NCBI RefSeq assembly: GCF_000337095.1
Contig: NZ_AOIV01000024.1
Location: 115,086-172,899, forward strand
DNA: 57,814 nt
DNA from: Halogeometricum pallidum JCM 14848
GTDB lineage: Archaea > Halobacteriota > Halobacteria > Halobacteriales > Haloferacaceae
Direction of reading: 5' to 3'
A program made the position numbers and the translations under genes. Shown piece after piece: positions 33,404 through 42,270 of the stretch; within the stretch, counting starts at the first letter, position 1; the number at the start of each line of letters is the position of its first letter. The notes under the pieces are model-generated. The model worked only from the letters and a program-made list of their open reading frames with translations. It did not search any database and was not told the DNA's origin.

Positions 33404-34786
33404 GTGAGCGAACCAGAGGCGACGGGCGGCGACGACGGGGCGCCGACGCCCGCGTCGGAGGTCGTCGACTCTCCCCGTCGAGCCCTTGCCATCGTCGTCG
33501 GCATCGTGTTCATCGACCTGCTCGGGTTCGGCGTCGTCATCCCCGTCCTCCCGTTCTACGTCCGCAGCTTCGCGGTGAGCGACGTGCTCATCGGCCTGCT
33601 CGCCGCGTCGTACTCGCTGATGCAGTTCCTCTTCGCGCCGTTACTCGGCCGCCTCTCGGACGCGCACGGTCGCCGGCCCGTGCTGATGCTGTCGCTGTTC
33701 GGCAACGTCCTCGCGTGGACCGTCTTCGGCCTCGCCGCCGAAGTCGGCGTCCTCCTCGGCACGACGGCGGCGCTCGCGACGCTGTTCGCCTCGCGGATGC
33801 TCGCGGGAGCGATGGGCGGCAACATCGCGACGGCGCAGGCGTACATCGCCGACGTGACGACGGCCGAACGCCGCGCCGCCGCCCTCGGACTCGTCGGCGC
33901 GGCGTTCGGCCTCGGATTCGTCTTCGGCCCGGCCATCGGCGGCGCCGCCGCCAGCGACGGCGTCGTCGCCGCCGCGGAGTCGGTCCTCCCGTCGTTCGTC
34001 CCGGCGACGCGCTTCTCCCTGCCGAGTTTCGTCGCGGCCGGCCTCAGCCTCCTCGCACTCGCCGCCACCGCGGCCTTTCTCCCCGAACCAGACAGACAGC
34101 GCGGGACGGCGGAGCGCGCGACGCTCGTCGGCCAGTTCCTCTCGGCCCTGCGCGCCCCCCCGCTCCGCGGCCTCGTCGTCGCCTTCTTCCTCCTCTCGCT
34201 GGCGTTCTCGGGGGTACAGGTCATGTTCATCCCCTATGCGGCCGACCTGTTCGGCTACGACGAGACGCAGACGGCGCTGCTTCTCACCTACATCGGCGTC
34301 CTCGGCGTGCTGAACCAGGGCGTCCTCGTCGGCCGCCTCTCCCGCCGCTACCCCGAGCGCCACATCGCGCTGGCGGGCGCGGTCATCCTCGTCTTCGCCC
34401 TCGCTACGATACCGTTCTCGCATCTCGTCGGCGCGGCCGTTCCGCTCGGCAGCGTCGGCCCCGCGTGGTTCACGGGGCCCGTGGCGGTGCTCCTGGCGGT
34501 CCTCGCGTGTCTCTCGGTCGGAAACAGCCTGCTGAACGTCGCCCTGTCGACGCTCGTCTCGCGCGCCGTGCCGGCCGACCGGCAGGGGAACGCCTTCGGC
34601 GTCACGCAGGGGGCGGGGAGTCTCGGTCGGACCGTCGGCCCGCCGCTGATGGCGGCGCTGTACGTTCTCGCCTACTGGTCGCCGTTCGTCGCGGGCGCGC
34701 TACTGGCCCTCCCAATCGTCGCCATCCTCGCCGGCCGCACCCTCGGCGCCGTCGCGCCGGCCGCGCCGCCGAACGAGTCGAAGTAG
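33404..34786 (+). CDS. MFS drug/metabolite exporter (TetA-like)
   Basis: A 460-residue major facilitator with 12 predicted membrane segments. The loop 2-3 signature GRLSDAHGRRPVL is near residue 85, and the motif-C-like Gly/Pro-rich segment in helix 5 (GAAFGLGFVFGPAIGG) points to an antiporter of the tetracycline or multidrug type. The substrate is unknown. GTG 33404 lies about 27 bp after CATTTACG (33373-33380), a likely leaderless promoter. Confidence 0.88.
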   Translation: MSEPEATGGDDGAPTPASEVVDSPRRALAIVVGIVFIDLLGFGVVIPVLPFYVRSFAVSDVLIGLLAASYSLMQFLFAPLLGRLSDAHGRRPVLMLSLFGNVLAWTVFGLAAEVGVLLGTTAALATLFASRMLAGAMGGNIATAQAYIADVTTAERRAAALGLVGAAFGLGFVFGPAIGGAAASDGVVAAAESVLPSFVPATRFSLPSFVAAGLSLLALAATAAFLPEPDRQRGTAERATLVGQFLSALRAPPLRGLVVAFFLLSLAFSGVQVMFIPYAADLFGYDETQTALLLTYIGVLGVLNQGVLVGRLSRRYPERHIALAGAVILVFALATIPFSHLVGAAVPLGSVGPAWFTGPVAVLLAVLACLSVGNSLLNVALSTLVSRAVPADRQGNAFGVTQGAGSLGRTVGPPLMAALYVLAYWSPFVAGALLALPIVAILAGRTLGAVAPAAPPNESK

Positions 34787-34928
34787 CGATATCCGCCGTC
34801 GCTGCAACGGGCGACCGAACGGGAACAGGGAGACGAGAAGGGAGAGAACGAGTAGAACCGAGAGACGCGTCGAACGCCGTCGGCGGAGGGACATCGAACG
34901 GTCCGAGCGCCCTCGGACGGCCGTCCGC

Positions 34929-35672
34929 TCAGTCGCTCTGGATGCGCGGGGCGAGCATGTAGGTGACGTTGCCCTGTCCCTCGGCGATGCGGTAGTGGAG
35001 TTTCACGGGGAACTCCTCGCCGAGTTCCATGGTGACCTCGGCGTCCTTCGGGATGGCCTTGTTCATGTCCTTTAGGTAGTCCAAGGAGAACAGCGAGTCG
35101 GCCGTCCCCGAGGTGAGGTCGATGAGGTCCTCGGCGTCGAGTTGGAAGTCCACGTCGTCGGTGTCGCCCTGCGCCTGGATGTGGAACGCCTCCTCCTCGG
35201 CGTCGACGCGGAGGCGGACGTGGTCGGAGACCATGTCGGCGGCCTTGATGCCGCGGTCCAGTTGCGCGCCTTCGAGGACGATTTCGGCGGCGAGGTCCAG
35301 GTCCGGGATGTCGGGTTCCTGCCGGATGGAGTCGGGGTCGATGAGGGCGAGCGTCGAGGTGAGGCCGTCGATGCGAATCTGGAGCTTCCGCGTCTCTTCG
35401 TCGAGTTCGAGTTCGACCAACTGGTCGGAGTTCGCCATGCCGACGAAGTCTTCGAGTTTCGAGAGGTTGACGCCGATGACGCCGCCGTCGGCCTCGTAGG
35501 ACTCGAACGAGGCGGCGTCGAGCGTCAAGTCGACCATACCGACGTTCGCGGGGTCGACCGCTCGAATCGAGAGGTCGTCCTCGTTCAGTCGGATCTTACA
35601 CTCGTCGACGAGCACGCTCACCGAATCCAGCGCGTCCCGGAGCGTGGAGGCGCTCACGATGGCCTTGAACAT
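34929..35672 (-). CDS. pcn: PCNA sliding clamp
   Basis: A 247-residue trimeric sliding clamp that tethers polymerase and ligase to DNA. It starts [25 protein letters not shown], has the interdomain connecting region [17 protein letters not shown], and ends with [12 protein letters not shown], the haloarchaeal C-terminus. The surface is strongly acidic, a known adaptation of haloarchaeal PCNA. The rfcC product at 17.2 kb belongs to its loader. It is monocistronic with its own strong promoter. Confidence 0.98.
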   Translation of the reverse strand: MFKAIVSASTLRDALDSVSVLVDECKIRLNEDDLSIRAVDPANVGMVDLTLDAASFESYEADGGVIGVNLSKLEDFVGMANSDQLVELELDEETRKLQIRIDGLTSTLALIDPDSIRQEPDIPDLDLAAEIVLEGAQLDRGIKAADMVSDHVRLRVDAEEEAFHIQAQGDTDDVDFQLDAEDLIDLTSGTADSLFSLDYLKDMNKAIPKDAEVTMELGEEFPVKLHYRIAEGQGNVTYMLAPRIQSD

Positions 35673-35696
35673 GTGGACTCAGCTACGACAGCGGGC

Positions 35697-35705
35697 TTAA
35701 AAATA
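35697..35705 (-). promoter_or_regulatory. pcn core promoter
   Basis: On the minus strand TATTTTTAAG occupies about 35696-35705, 25-33 bp before the pcn ATG, giving a leaderless or near-leaderless transcript. Confidence 0.7.
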
Positions 35706-35878
35706 CCCTTGATTCGCCCGCTCACAAAGTGTGTTCTCGCACGCCCACGCGGGACGGCGCGCGACCCTTTCTCGCATCATGTCGCGCCACCCCACAGAAC
35801 AGCTATGTGCGTTCCTCCTCACGGGTTTCTCATGGAACGAGACGCGAGATTCGGTTACGAGACGGCGCGAGGGACGCG

Positions 35879-36349
35879 ATGAGCGACGCCGACCGCGCCG
35901 CCCCCGAGGTCGACCCCGTCGACGCGGTCCGGGTCGCGTTCGTCTGCGTCCAGAACGCGGGCCGGAGTCAGATGGCGACCGCCTTCGCCGAACGAGAGCG
36001 AGACCGGCGGGGACTGGAGGACCGCGTGAAGATACTGACCGGCGGGACGCACCCCGCCGACCACGTCCACGACGTAGTCGTCCGCGTCATGGACGAGGAG
36101 GGGTTCGACCTCTCTGACCGCACACCGCGGGAGATTTCGACCGAGGAACTGGAGACGTGCGACTTCGTGGCGACAATGGGCTGTTCGACGCTCGAACTCG
36201 ACACCTCCGGCGGCCTCGACGTGCGCGACTGGGCGCTCGACGACCCGGACGGCGAGGGCGAGGACGGCGCGAGAGCGATTCGCGACGAGATAGAAGAGCG
36301 GGTCGTCGCCCTGTTCGACGAGGTGGAGGCGGAGATAGACGGGACCTGA
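35879..36349 (+). CDS. LMW-phosphatase / ArsC-type protein
   Basis: A 156-residue protein of the low-molecular-weight tyrosine phosphatase/arsenate reductase fold. The P-loop CVQNAGRS supplies Cys23 and Arg29, and the acidic D-P pair lies in DWALDDPDG. The C-terminal region has no extra cysteine pair of the thioredoxin-linked ArsC kind, except Cys residues in ETCDFVATMGCS that might serve. It may reduce arsenate or dephosphorylate proteins. ATG 35879 starts MSDADRAAPE; the frame to 35729 is open but overlaps the pcn promoter region. Confidence 0.83.
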   Translation: MSDADRAAPEVDPVDAVRVAFVCVQNAGRSQMATAFAERERDRRGLEDRVKILTGGTHPADHVHDVVVRVMDEEGFDLSDRTPREISTEELETCDFVATMGCSTLELDTSGGLDVRDWALDDPDGEGEDGARAIRDEIEERVVALFDEVEAEIDGT

Positions 36350-36420
36350 GCCGCGAGTCGGCACGCCGGCGCGAGGCGATGGCGGTAAATCGTTCGAGAC
36401 GGTATCGAGGGTACGAGACG

Positions 36421-37194
36421 ATGGCGCGCAAGGACCACTACTACAACAAGGCGAAACAGGAGGGCTACCGCACCCGGTCGGCGTACAAGCTGAAACAGTT
36501 GGACGAGGAGACGGGGCTGTTCGGCCCCGGCAACACCGTCGTTGACCTCGGGGCCGCCCCCGGCGGGTGGCTACAGGTCGCCGCGGAGGCCGTCGGCGAC
36601 CAGGGAGCGGTCGTCGGCGTCGACTTCCAGCGCATCCGCGACCTCGATTCGGGGAACGTCGAGACCATCAAGGGCGATATGACCGAGGAGGCGACGAAGG
36701 AACGGCTCCGCGAGCGAATCGGCGAGGAGGGCGCCGACGTCGTCATCTCGGACATGGCGCCGAACATGACCGGCGAGTACTCGCTGGATCACGCCCGCTC
36801 TATCCACCTCGCCCGGCAGGCGTTCGAGGTGGCCCTGGAACTCCTCCCCGCCGGCGGCGACTTCGCCGTGAAGGTGTTCGACGGGCAGGACCTCGCGGAC
36901 TTCCGCGCGGACGTGGAAAAAGAGTTCCAGTACGTCCGCTCGGTCCGCCCGGACGCCTCCCGCGACGAGTCCTCGGAGCAGTATCTCGTCGGCAAACACC
37001 GCATCACGGCGCCCGTCACCGAGGGCGAGGAACTGGACGTGGTCGTCGACGACGTGGGAAGCGAGGGCGACGGCATCGCCAAGGTCGACGGCTACACGCT
37101 GTTCGTCCCCGGGACAGAGGCCGGCGAGGAGGTTCGGGTGCGCGTCACCGACCTCAAGCCGAACTTTGGGTTCGCCGAAGTCGTCGACGGGTGA
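36421..37194 (+). CDS. rlmE: 23S rRNA 2'-O-uridine methyltransferase RlmE with TRAM
   Basis: A 257-residue FtsJ/RlmE methyltransferase that modifies U in the 23S rRNA A loop. The SAM motif is VDLGAAPGGWLQVA (about 41-54), and the catalytic K-D-K set is Lys23, Asp111 (ISDMAPNMTG) and Lys151 (VKVFDG). Residues about 200-257 form a TRAM RNA-binding domain, an addition usual in haloarchaeal RlmE. ATG 36421 begins MARKDHYYNKAKQEGYRTRSA. It follows the ArsC-like gene by 71 bp. Confidence 0.95.
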   Translation: MARKDHYYNKAKQEGYRTRSAYKLKQLDEETGLFGPGNTVVDLGAAPGGWLQVAAEAVGDQGAVVGVDFQRIRDLDSGNVETIKGDMTEEATKERLRERIGEEGADVVISDMAPNMTGEYSLDHARSIHLARQAFEVALELLPAGGDFAVKVFDGQDLADFRADVEKEFQYVRSVRPDASRDESSEQYLVGKHRITAPVTEGEELDVVVDDVGSEGDGIAKVDGYTLFVPGTEAGEEVRVRVTDLKPNFGFAEVVDG

Positions 37195-37287
37195 GCGGCG
37201 AACGGTAAGCGCCTCGCGCCGTCGCTTCCCGCTTTTCCCCCGCTCTTCGCCGCTCTTCACCGGTCCATCCTTTTCCCTTCGCCGCCG

Positions 37288-37479
37288 TCACTCCGGCCGA
37301 TTCTCCACGACCACGTCGACGCGGAGTCGGGCCTCGCAACTGCCCCGTCCTCCCCCTCGTCGGCACTGCCCGGTGGTGATGATGTCGGAGAACGTCGTGT
37401 ACGTCCCGCACTCCGGGCATCGAAGCCCGCTCTCCATCGTGTCTCCCTCTGTCAGGCGAACGCGTCGCTCTACGTTCAT
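37288..37479 (-). CDS. small zinc-ribbon protein
   Basis: A 63-residue protein with a CPEC knuckle (LRCPECGTYTTFSD) and a second Cys pair spaced by a Gly/Arg-rich loop (GQCRRGGGRGSCEARL), followed by the strand RVDVVVENRPE. The arrangement is a single zinc ribbon with a basic loop, fit for RNA or DNA contact. Start at ATG 37479. Function unknown. It is convergent with rlmE. Confidence 0.72.
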   Translation of the reverse strand: MNVERRVRLTEGDTMESGLRCPECGTYTTFSDIITTGQCRRGGGRGSCEARLRVDVVVENRPE

Positions 37480-37544
37480 GCATGCCGTACGATACCGTCC
37501 CGCATAAGATGGTTAGTCCCGTCGCTGACTGGTCAGAAGCCCGG

Positions 37545-38264
37545 TCACTCCAGCGCCCACGGGTCCCGTTCGTCGGGACGGCCGCCGCCGAGGGCGGCGA
37601 CGACGCCGTAGACGAACGGCGTGTCGACGACGGCGATGAGAAGTTTCAGGAGGTACTGCCCGACCATGAGCGAGAGGAGGGCGCTCCAGGGGAGGGCGTC
37701 GCCGATACCGAGCACCCGCGGCGCAACGGAGAACGCGACGAGGACGAAGATGACCGTGTCGATGGCCTGACTGGTCGCCGTCGAGGCGACGTTGCGGAGC
37801 CACAGGTGGCGGCGTCCGGTCGCCTCGCGGATGCGGTGGAAGACGAACACGTCCCAGTTCTGACTCACGAGATAGGCGAGGAGGCTCCCCGCGACGACGT
37901 TCGTTCCGGAGGCGAGGACGGCGCGAAACTGCCCGGCGAACTCCGGGTCGGCGGCGGGCATGAGGATGGTGACCCACACCAACGCGAGGAGGACGAAGTT
38001 CATCGCGAAGCCGACGTTGACCATCACCTGCGTCGGTCGGCGGCCGTACAGTTCCGAGTAGCAGTCGGAGGCGAAGAAAGTGAGCGCGTACGCCACCGCC
38101 GCGCCGGGCATCAGCACCGTCGCGCCGACGACTGGGAGCGTCCCGATAGCCTCCGGGACGGGCACGGCAAGCAGTTTCGAGGCCGTGAGTTGCGCCGTCG
38201 TCAACGCGGTGACGAACAGGCCGAGGAGGACGACCTGCCCGGTTTCGAGTCGCCCCTCACTCAT
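37545..38264 (-). CDS. VUT/YhhQ-family transporter (queuosine/archaeosine precursor)
   Basis: A 239-residue membrane protein of the vitamin-uptake/YhhQ family with about six membrane segments. It has the family motifs TASKLLAVPVP, a DCYSELYGRRPTQV loop, the NFVLLALVW segment and SQNWDVFVFHRIRE. YhhQ takes up 7-deazaguanine precursors in bacteria. In an archaeon the likely use is supply of a precursor for archaeosine, an inference from the family. Its ATG lies within the 3' end of the ribbon-helix-helix gene (8-base overlap), so the two are coupled. Confidence 0.85.
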   Translation of the reverse strand: MSEGRLETGQVVLLGLFVTALTTAQLTASKLLAVPVPEAIGTLPVVGATVLMPGAAVAYALTFFASDCYSELYGRRPTQVMVNVGFAMNFVLLALVWVTILMPAADPEFAGQFRAVLASGTNVVAGSLLAYLVSQNWDVFVFHRIREATGRRHLWLRNVASTATSQAIDTVIFVLVAFSVAPRVLGIGDALPWSALLSLMVGQYLLKLLIAVVDTPFVYGVVAALGGGRPDERDPWALE

Positions 38265-38430
38265 TGTCGATTCTGTCGTGGCGGGCGTCTATCTCGTCGA
38301 GTAGGTCGAGGGTCTTGCGGACGGACGCGCGGATGGCGTCGCTGCGGTTGACGAATTTCCTGTCGTCTCCGACGTGTTCGTCTAGGTCGGCGAGGAGTTC
38401 GTCGGGTATCTCGACGCTTATCTTGGACAT
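38257..38430 (-). CDS. 57-residue ribbon-helix-helix protein
   Basis: A short gene read from the DNA: ATG at 38428-38430, TGA at 38257-38259 on the minus strand. The product begins MSKISVEIPDELLADLDEHV and continues with NRSDAIRASVRKTLDLLDEI, the strand-helix-helix pattern of CopG/MetJ-type DNA-binding dimers. A TATA-like box (GTAAATATG, minus strand, about 38448-38456) precedes it. Its stop overlaps the start of the VUT transporter gene by eight bases, so it may control that gene. It could also be an antitoxin-type fold, but no toxin is adjacent. Confidence 0.85.
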   Translation of the reverse strand: MSKISVEIPDELLADLDEHVGDDRKFVNRSDAIRASVRKTLDLLDEIDARHDRIDNE

Positions 38431-38542
38431 ACTCGTGGATTCTCGGGCGCATATTTACGGCTTTTCAATAGCCTGTCGGCAGAGCGACATCCGCAGTCCG
38501 ATAGGGCCCGGAGAGCCCTCTCGCCTTCTCCGCCCGGTCGAC

Positions 38543-40723
38543 TCAGTTCGACCGGGCGGGTGCGAGGTTGCGCCGGCCGCCGAAGGTGACGACGAGCAGG
38601 ACGCCGAGTCCGACGCCGTAGGCGACCATCAGCGGAATCGTGACGAGGAACATCGTGAGGATGCCGGCGGGCGTGAACACCGCGGCGAACGCGAGGACGA
38701 CGACGGTCACCTCGCGCCAGCGGTTGCGGAGCGTCTGGTAGGGGATTCCCGACCCGTTGAGCAGCAGCATGAGGATGGGGATGTCGGCGAGGAGGCCGAT
38801 GCCGCCCGTCGTGAAGAAGATGAGCCAGAAGAAATCGGTGATGCGGTAGGTGATTATCATGTTCGCCTGCACCGCGTCGTTGACGAGCCACGAGATGACC
38901 GCGGGAGCGACGTAGAAGTAGCCGAAGATGAACCCGGCGAGCAGGCCGCCGACGAGCGACCCCGTCCAGAGAAACACCGTGCGGCGGCGACGGCGGACGA
39001 TCTGACGCTCGCGCAGGGCCGGCCACGCGAAGTACGCGACGACGGGGAGGGTGACGAGCACGGCGACGAGCGTCGAGAACTTCACCTCGAACAGCAGCGC
39101 CTCCATCGGGTGGAGGGCGACGACGTTCAGCACCTCGTCGGGCGTCACGGAGGCGGGCAGGCGGTCGAGGAAGCTCTCGTACACCTCTCGGAAGCCGACT
39201 GTGTACAGCCACATGAACGTCCCCGTCAGGGAGAGCATGAACACGCCGACGATCCAGAACGCCCGCGTCGTGACCGATTCGAGGATGAACGTGATATCCT
39301 TGTAGTAGCCGCCGATGTCGTCCTCGTCCGTCTCGCCGTCGGTGAGTTCGCTGAAGAACGTGCCGCCGGCGCGCGTCGTCCGGTCTTCGAGTTCGCTGGG
39401 TTCCTCCCCCTCGCTCGTCCGGGTTCCGTCTCCTGCCTCGCGTCCTTCCTCGGCCTCGTCGAACCGGTCGAGGATGGCCTGCGCGCGTTCGTTGTCCCCC
39501 TCGTCGAGGGCGTCGCCCGCTATCGCCATCACCTCCTCCTCGCTCAGGTCGGCGAACGCCTCGGGCGGCGCGGCGCGGACGCCCGCCGTGTCGAGTTCGC
39601 GGACGTCGATGTTCGAGGGGTCGCCCACGCCGCGGTCGAGCGGTCCGACCGACTCCTCGAGGTCCTTGTAGATGGCGTAGCCGACGCCGAGGAGGAGGAA
39701 GGCGAGGCCGCCGAGCACCGACAGGAGAACGAGAGCGCTCCCAGCGGGGAGTCCGAACATCCCGTCGGGCGTGGGGAACTGATAGTCGCTCCCGATGAGA
39801 CGGAGTGCCCGGTCGACGGCCGCTGGGCCGCCGTAGGTGTAGAACAGGTAGACGGCCGCGCCGCCGAGGACGCCGGCGCCGGCGACGACGTTCCAGCGCT
39901 TGCCGACGGCGCCGCGGGCGTCGAGGCGTTCGCTGCCGCGACGCGCCGTGACGAGAATCTTCGAGAGATAGAGGCTGACGCCGTACAGCGTCAACACCGG
40001 GATGGCCCAGAGTATCTGCGTGAACGGGTCCGGCGGCGTGAACAGCGCCCCGGCGAGGAAGACGCCGATGACGGCGTAGCGCCACTGGTCCCGGAACGTC
40101 TCGTACGGGACGATCTCGGTGTACGACAGCAGCGTCATCACCAGCGGAAGCTGACTCGCTAACCCGAACGAGACGGTGAGCAGGAACATGAACTGCGCCC
40201 ACTTGACGATGGAGTAGGTGGGCGCGAAGCCGATGTTGTAGGTGTTCTTCGCGAGAAAGGAGAACGTGATGGGGAAGAAAAAGAGGTAGCCGTAGGCGAC
40301 GCCGAGGGCGAACAGGCCGACCATCCCGCTGAGGATGAGCCCGAGTTGCCACTTCGGTACCGGCGCGGACGGCCAGTAGCCGCGCTCTCTGAGGGCGTCG
40401 CGCGAGAAGTAGATGAACACGGGCGCGGCGAGGATGAGCCCCGTCACCATCCCGATTTTCGCCTGCAGGAGGACCACGTCGAACGGCGTCTGGGCGATAA
40501 TCTTGACCTGCTCGTTGATTATCTCCGACATGTTCTGCCGCATCACCGCCTTCAGGAAGTCCCAGACGTACAGACGAAGCGCGTAGAACGTGCCGAGAAA
40601 GCCGATGAGAAAGACGATGAAGACCTTCTGCAGGTCCTTTTGCGCCGCGCGGAGCATCGCCCCCGCGGTCTCCCGACCCTCGTCGAGTGCGCGGCGAGTA
40701 TCACCGTCTAGCGCGCTAGACAT
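38543..40723 (-). CDS. tatCt: twin-arginine translocase TatCt (double TatC)
   Basis: A 726-residue protein containing two TatC domains in one chain, the haloarchaeal TatCt architecture with about 14 membrane segments. The first TatC domain covers about 10-255 and the second about 465-720, each with the six-helix pattern. A charged segment of about 120 residues in the middle (about 310-440) lies on the cytoplasmic side. TatC recognises twin-arginine signals, and haloarchaea export most secreted proteins by this route. The ATG at 40723 starts MSSALDGDTRRALDEGRE, and a TATA-like box lies 25 bp upstream. Confidence 0.93.
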   Translation of the reverse strand: MSSALDGDTRRALDEGRETAGAMLRAAQKDLQKVFIVFLIGFLGTFYALRLYVWDFLKAVMRQNMSEIINEQVKIIAQTPFDVVLLQAKIGMVTGLILAAPVFIYFSRDALRERGYWPSAPVPKWQLGLILSGMVGLFALGVAYGYLFFFPITFSFLAKNTYNIGFAPTYSIVKWAQFMFLLTVSFGLASQLPLVMTLLSYTEIVPYETFRDQWRYAVIGVFLAGALFTPPDPFTQILWAIPVLTLYGVSLYLSKILVTARRGSERLDARGAVGKRWNVVAGAGVLGGAAVYLFYTYGGPAAVDRALRLIGSDYQFPTPDGMFGLPAGSALVLLSVLGGLAFLLLGVGYAIYKDLEESVGPLDRGVGDPSNIDVRELDTAGVRAAPPEAFADLSEEEVMAIAGDALDEGDNERAQAILDRFDEAEEGREAGDGTRTSEGEEPSELEDRTTRAGGTFFSELTDGETDEDDIGGYYKDITFILESVTTRAFWIVGVFMLSLTGTFMWLYTVGFREVYESFLDRLPASVTPDEVLNVVALHPMEALLFEVKFSTLVAVLVTLPVVAYFAWPALRERQIVRRRRRTVFLWTGSLVGGLLAGFIFGYFYVAPAVISWLVNDAVQANMIITYRITDFFWLIFFTTGGIGLLADIPILMLLLNGSGIPYQTLRNRWREVTVVVLAFAAVFTPAGILTMFLVTIPLMVAYGVGLGVLLVVTFGGRRNLAPARSN

Positions 40724-40744
40724 ACCCGACGAAAGCCGTCTCGC

Positions 40745-40824
40745 GGTTATCAATCTTTTTCATACGGTCGGCCGCGGCCGACCGCGCCGTCTCGCTGGCG
40801 CGGCCATCCGGAAAGGCCTATAAG
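40745..40824. promoter_or_regulatory. divergent tat promoter region with central palindrome
   Basis: The tatCt box (TTGATAAC on the minus strand, about 40745-40753) and the tatCo box (CCTATAAG, 40817-40824) each lie 22-32 bp before their start codons. Between them CGGTCGGCCG (40765-40774) is followed directly by its complement CGGCCGACCG (40775-40784), a perfect 20-bp palindrome. The site is placed to influence both genes. Confidence 0.65.
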
Positions 40825-40848
40825 AACCGGGCAGTGAATCTCTGGTGA

Positions 40849-42264
40849 ATGGCCGACGATTCGGAGTCGGAGCGTCCGCCGACGGACCCCGACGAGTCCG
40901 ACGATTCGACCCCGGACGCCGACGCGCCCGAGTCGTCCCAGACGCCGACCGACGGAGCGTCCGCGTCGTCGGACGACGCCGAGAGCGACGGCTCCGTCCC
41001 CGACGACACCGACGAAAGCGACGGCGGCGAGGACAAAGACGCCGACGACGGCCGACCCGGTGCGGACGACGACTCGGATGGCTCGGACGAGGTGGACGAC
41101 GTGAACCTCGAACGCGAGGACCTCATCCCGCCGCCGGAGGAAGACCGGGAGGCGGACGCCCCCTCGCCCCCCGACGACGGGATGAGCGCGGCGGATACTG
41201 ACGACTCGCACGTCGACGCCGCCGCCGACACCGACGACGTCGATGCTACCGACGCCGCCGCCGACACCGATACTGCCGACGCCGACGACGCTTCCGACGT
41301 CGAGAGGGAGGGCGACGAACCGCTCTGGCCCGAGGGTCACGAGTACCCCGATACGGAGGCGACCGAACGGAGAGAGGTGTCCGACGACGGATCGCACGCA
41401 GTCGCCGACACCGACGGCGGCGCGCCCGCCGTCGCCGGGCAGTCCCGGAACGACTTCGCGGACGACGACGTCGACGAGGGGATGTTCGGCGACGGGCCGG
41501 AGTCCGACCAGGAGATGCCGCTGGCCGAGCACATCGAGGAGATGATCAACCGTCTCGCGGTGGTGTTCCTCATCGGCGGCCTCATCACCCTCCTGCTGTA
41601 CCCCGGCGCCGACCTAGCCAACTCGGCGCTGAATCTGAACTTCGTCAGCTCGACGGAGGTCATCAACTTCCTGTGGAACAAGCACATCCCCGGCGCGCCG
41701 GAGATAGCCGACCGCCGCCCGCGAGTGTACGGCCCCCTCGAACTCGTCCTGACCGAACTGAAAGTCGCCGCCTTGGGCGGCCTCATCGTCGGACTGCCGG
41801 TGTTCGTCTACGAGACGTATCTGTTCATGCGCCCCGGTCTGTTCCCCCGAGAGCGCCGGTACTACCTCGCCGCCGTGCCGACGAGTCTCATCCTCGCCTT
41901 CATCGGCGTCGCCTTCGCGCACTTCATCGTCCTCCCGTCCATCTTCGCGTACTTCACCTCCTACACCACCGGGACGGCCGTCGTCGCCTTCGGTCTGAAG
42001 GAGACGTTCAACCTCATCCTCATCCTGATGGGCTACAACGCCATCATCTTCCAGATTCCGCTGTTCATCATGCTCGCCATCATGATGAACCTCGTCACGC
42101 GGGAGTGGTTGGTCCAGCGCCGCCTCATCTTCTGGGCCTCCTTCCTCGGACTGGCGTTCTTCGTCAGCCCCGACCCGACGGGGATGGCGCCCATCATCAT
42201 CGCGGTGACCATGATAACGCTGTTCGAGGGGACGCTGTTCCTCCTGCGCTGGACCGGGAACTGA
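40849..42264 (+). CDS. tatCo: twin-arginine translocase TatCo with acidic extension
   Basis: A 471-residue protein. Residues about 221-471 are a TatC domain starting EMPLAEHIEEMINRLAVVF, with six membrane segments and the conserved loop RVYGPLELVLTELKVA. Residues 1-220 are a hydrophilic, extremely Asp/Glu/Ser-rich extension with no predicted structure, much longer than the N-terminus of bacterial TatC and presumably cytoplasmic. With TatCt it forms the two-receptor Tat system of haloarchaea. TatA genes are not in this window. Confidence 0.93.
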   Translation: MADDSESERPPTDPDESDDSTPDADAPESSQTPTDGASASSDDAESDGSVPDDTDESDGGEDKDADDGRPGADDDSDGSDEVDDVNLEREDLIPPPEEDREADAPSPPDDGMSAADTDDSHVDAAADTDDVDATDAAADTDTADADDASDVEREGDEPLWPEGHEYPDTEATERREVSDDGSHAVADTDGGAPAVAGQSRNDFADDDVDEGMFGDGPESDQEMPLAEHIEEMINRLAVVFLIGGLITLLLYPGADLANSALNLNFVSSTEVINFLWNKHIPGAPEIADRRPRVYGPLELVLTELKVAALGGLIVGLPVFVYETYLFMRPGLFPRERRYYLAAVPTSLILAFIGVAFAHFIVLPSIFAYFTSYTTGTAVVAFGLKETFNLILILMGYNAIIFQIPLFIMLAIMMNLVTREWLVQRRLIFWASFLGLAFFVSPDPTGMAPIIIAVTMITLFEGTLFLLRWTGN

Positions 42265-42270
42265 GGCCGC

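Noticed and set aside
32596-34962. 788-codon plus-strand frame overlapping the MFS gene
   Set aside because: Arg/Pro-rich translation in the wrong frame of two well-supported genes, with no promoter.
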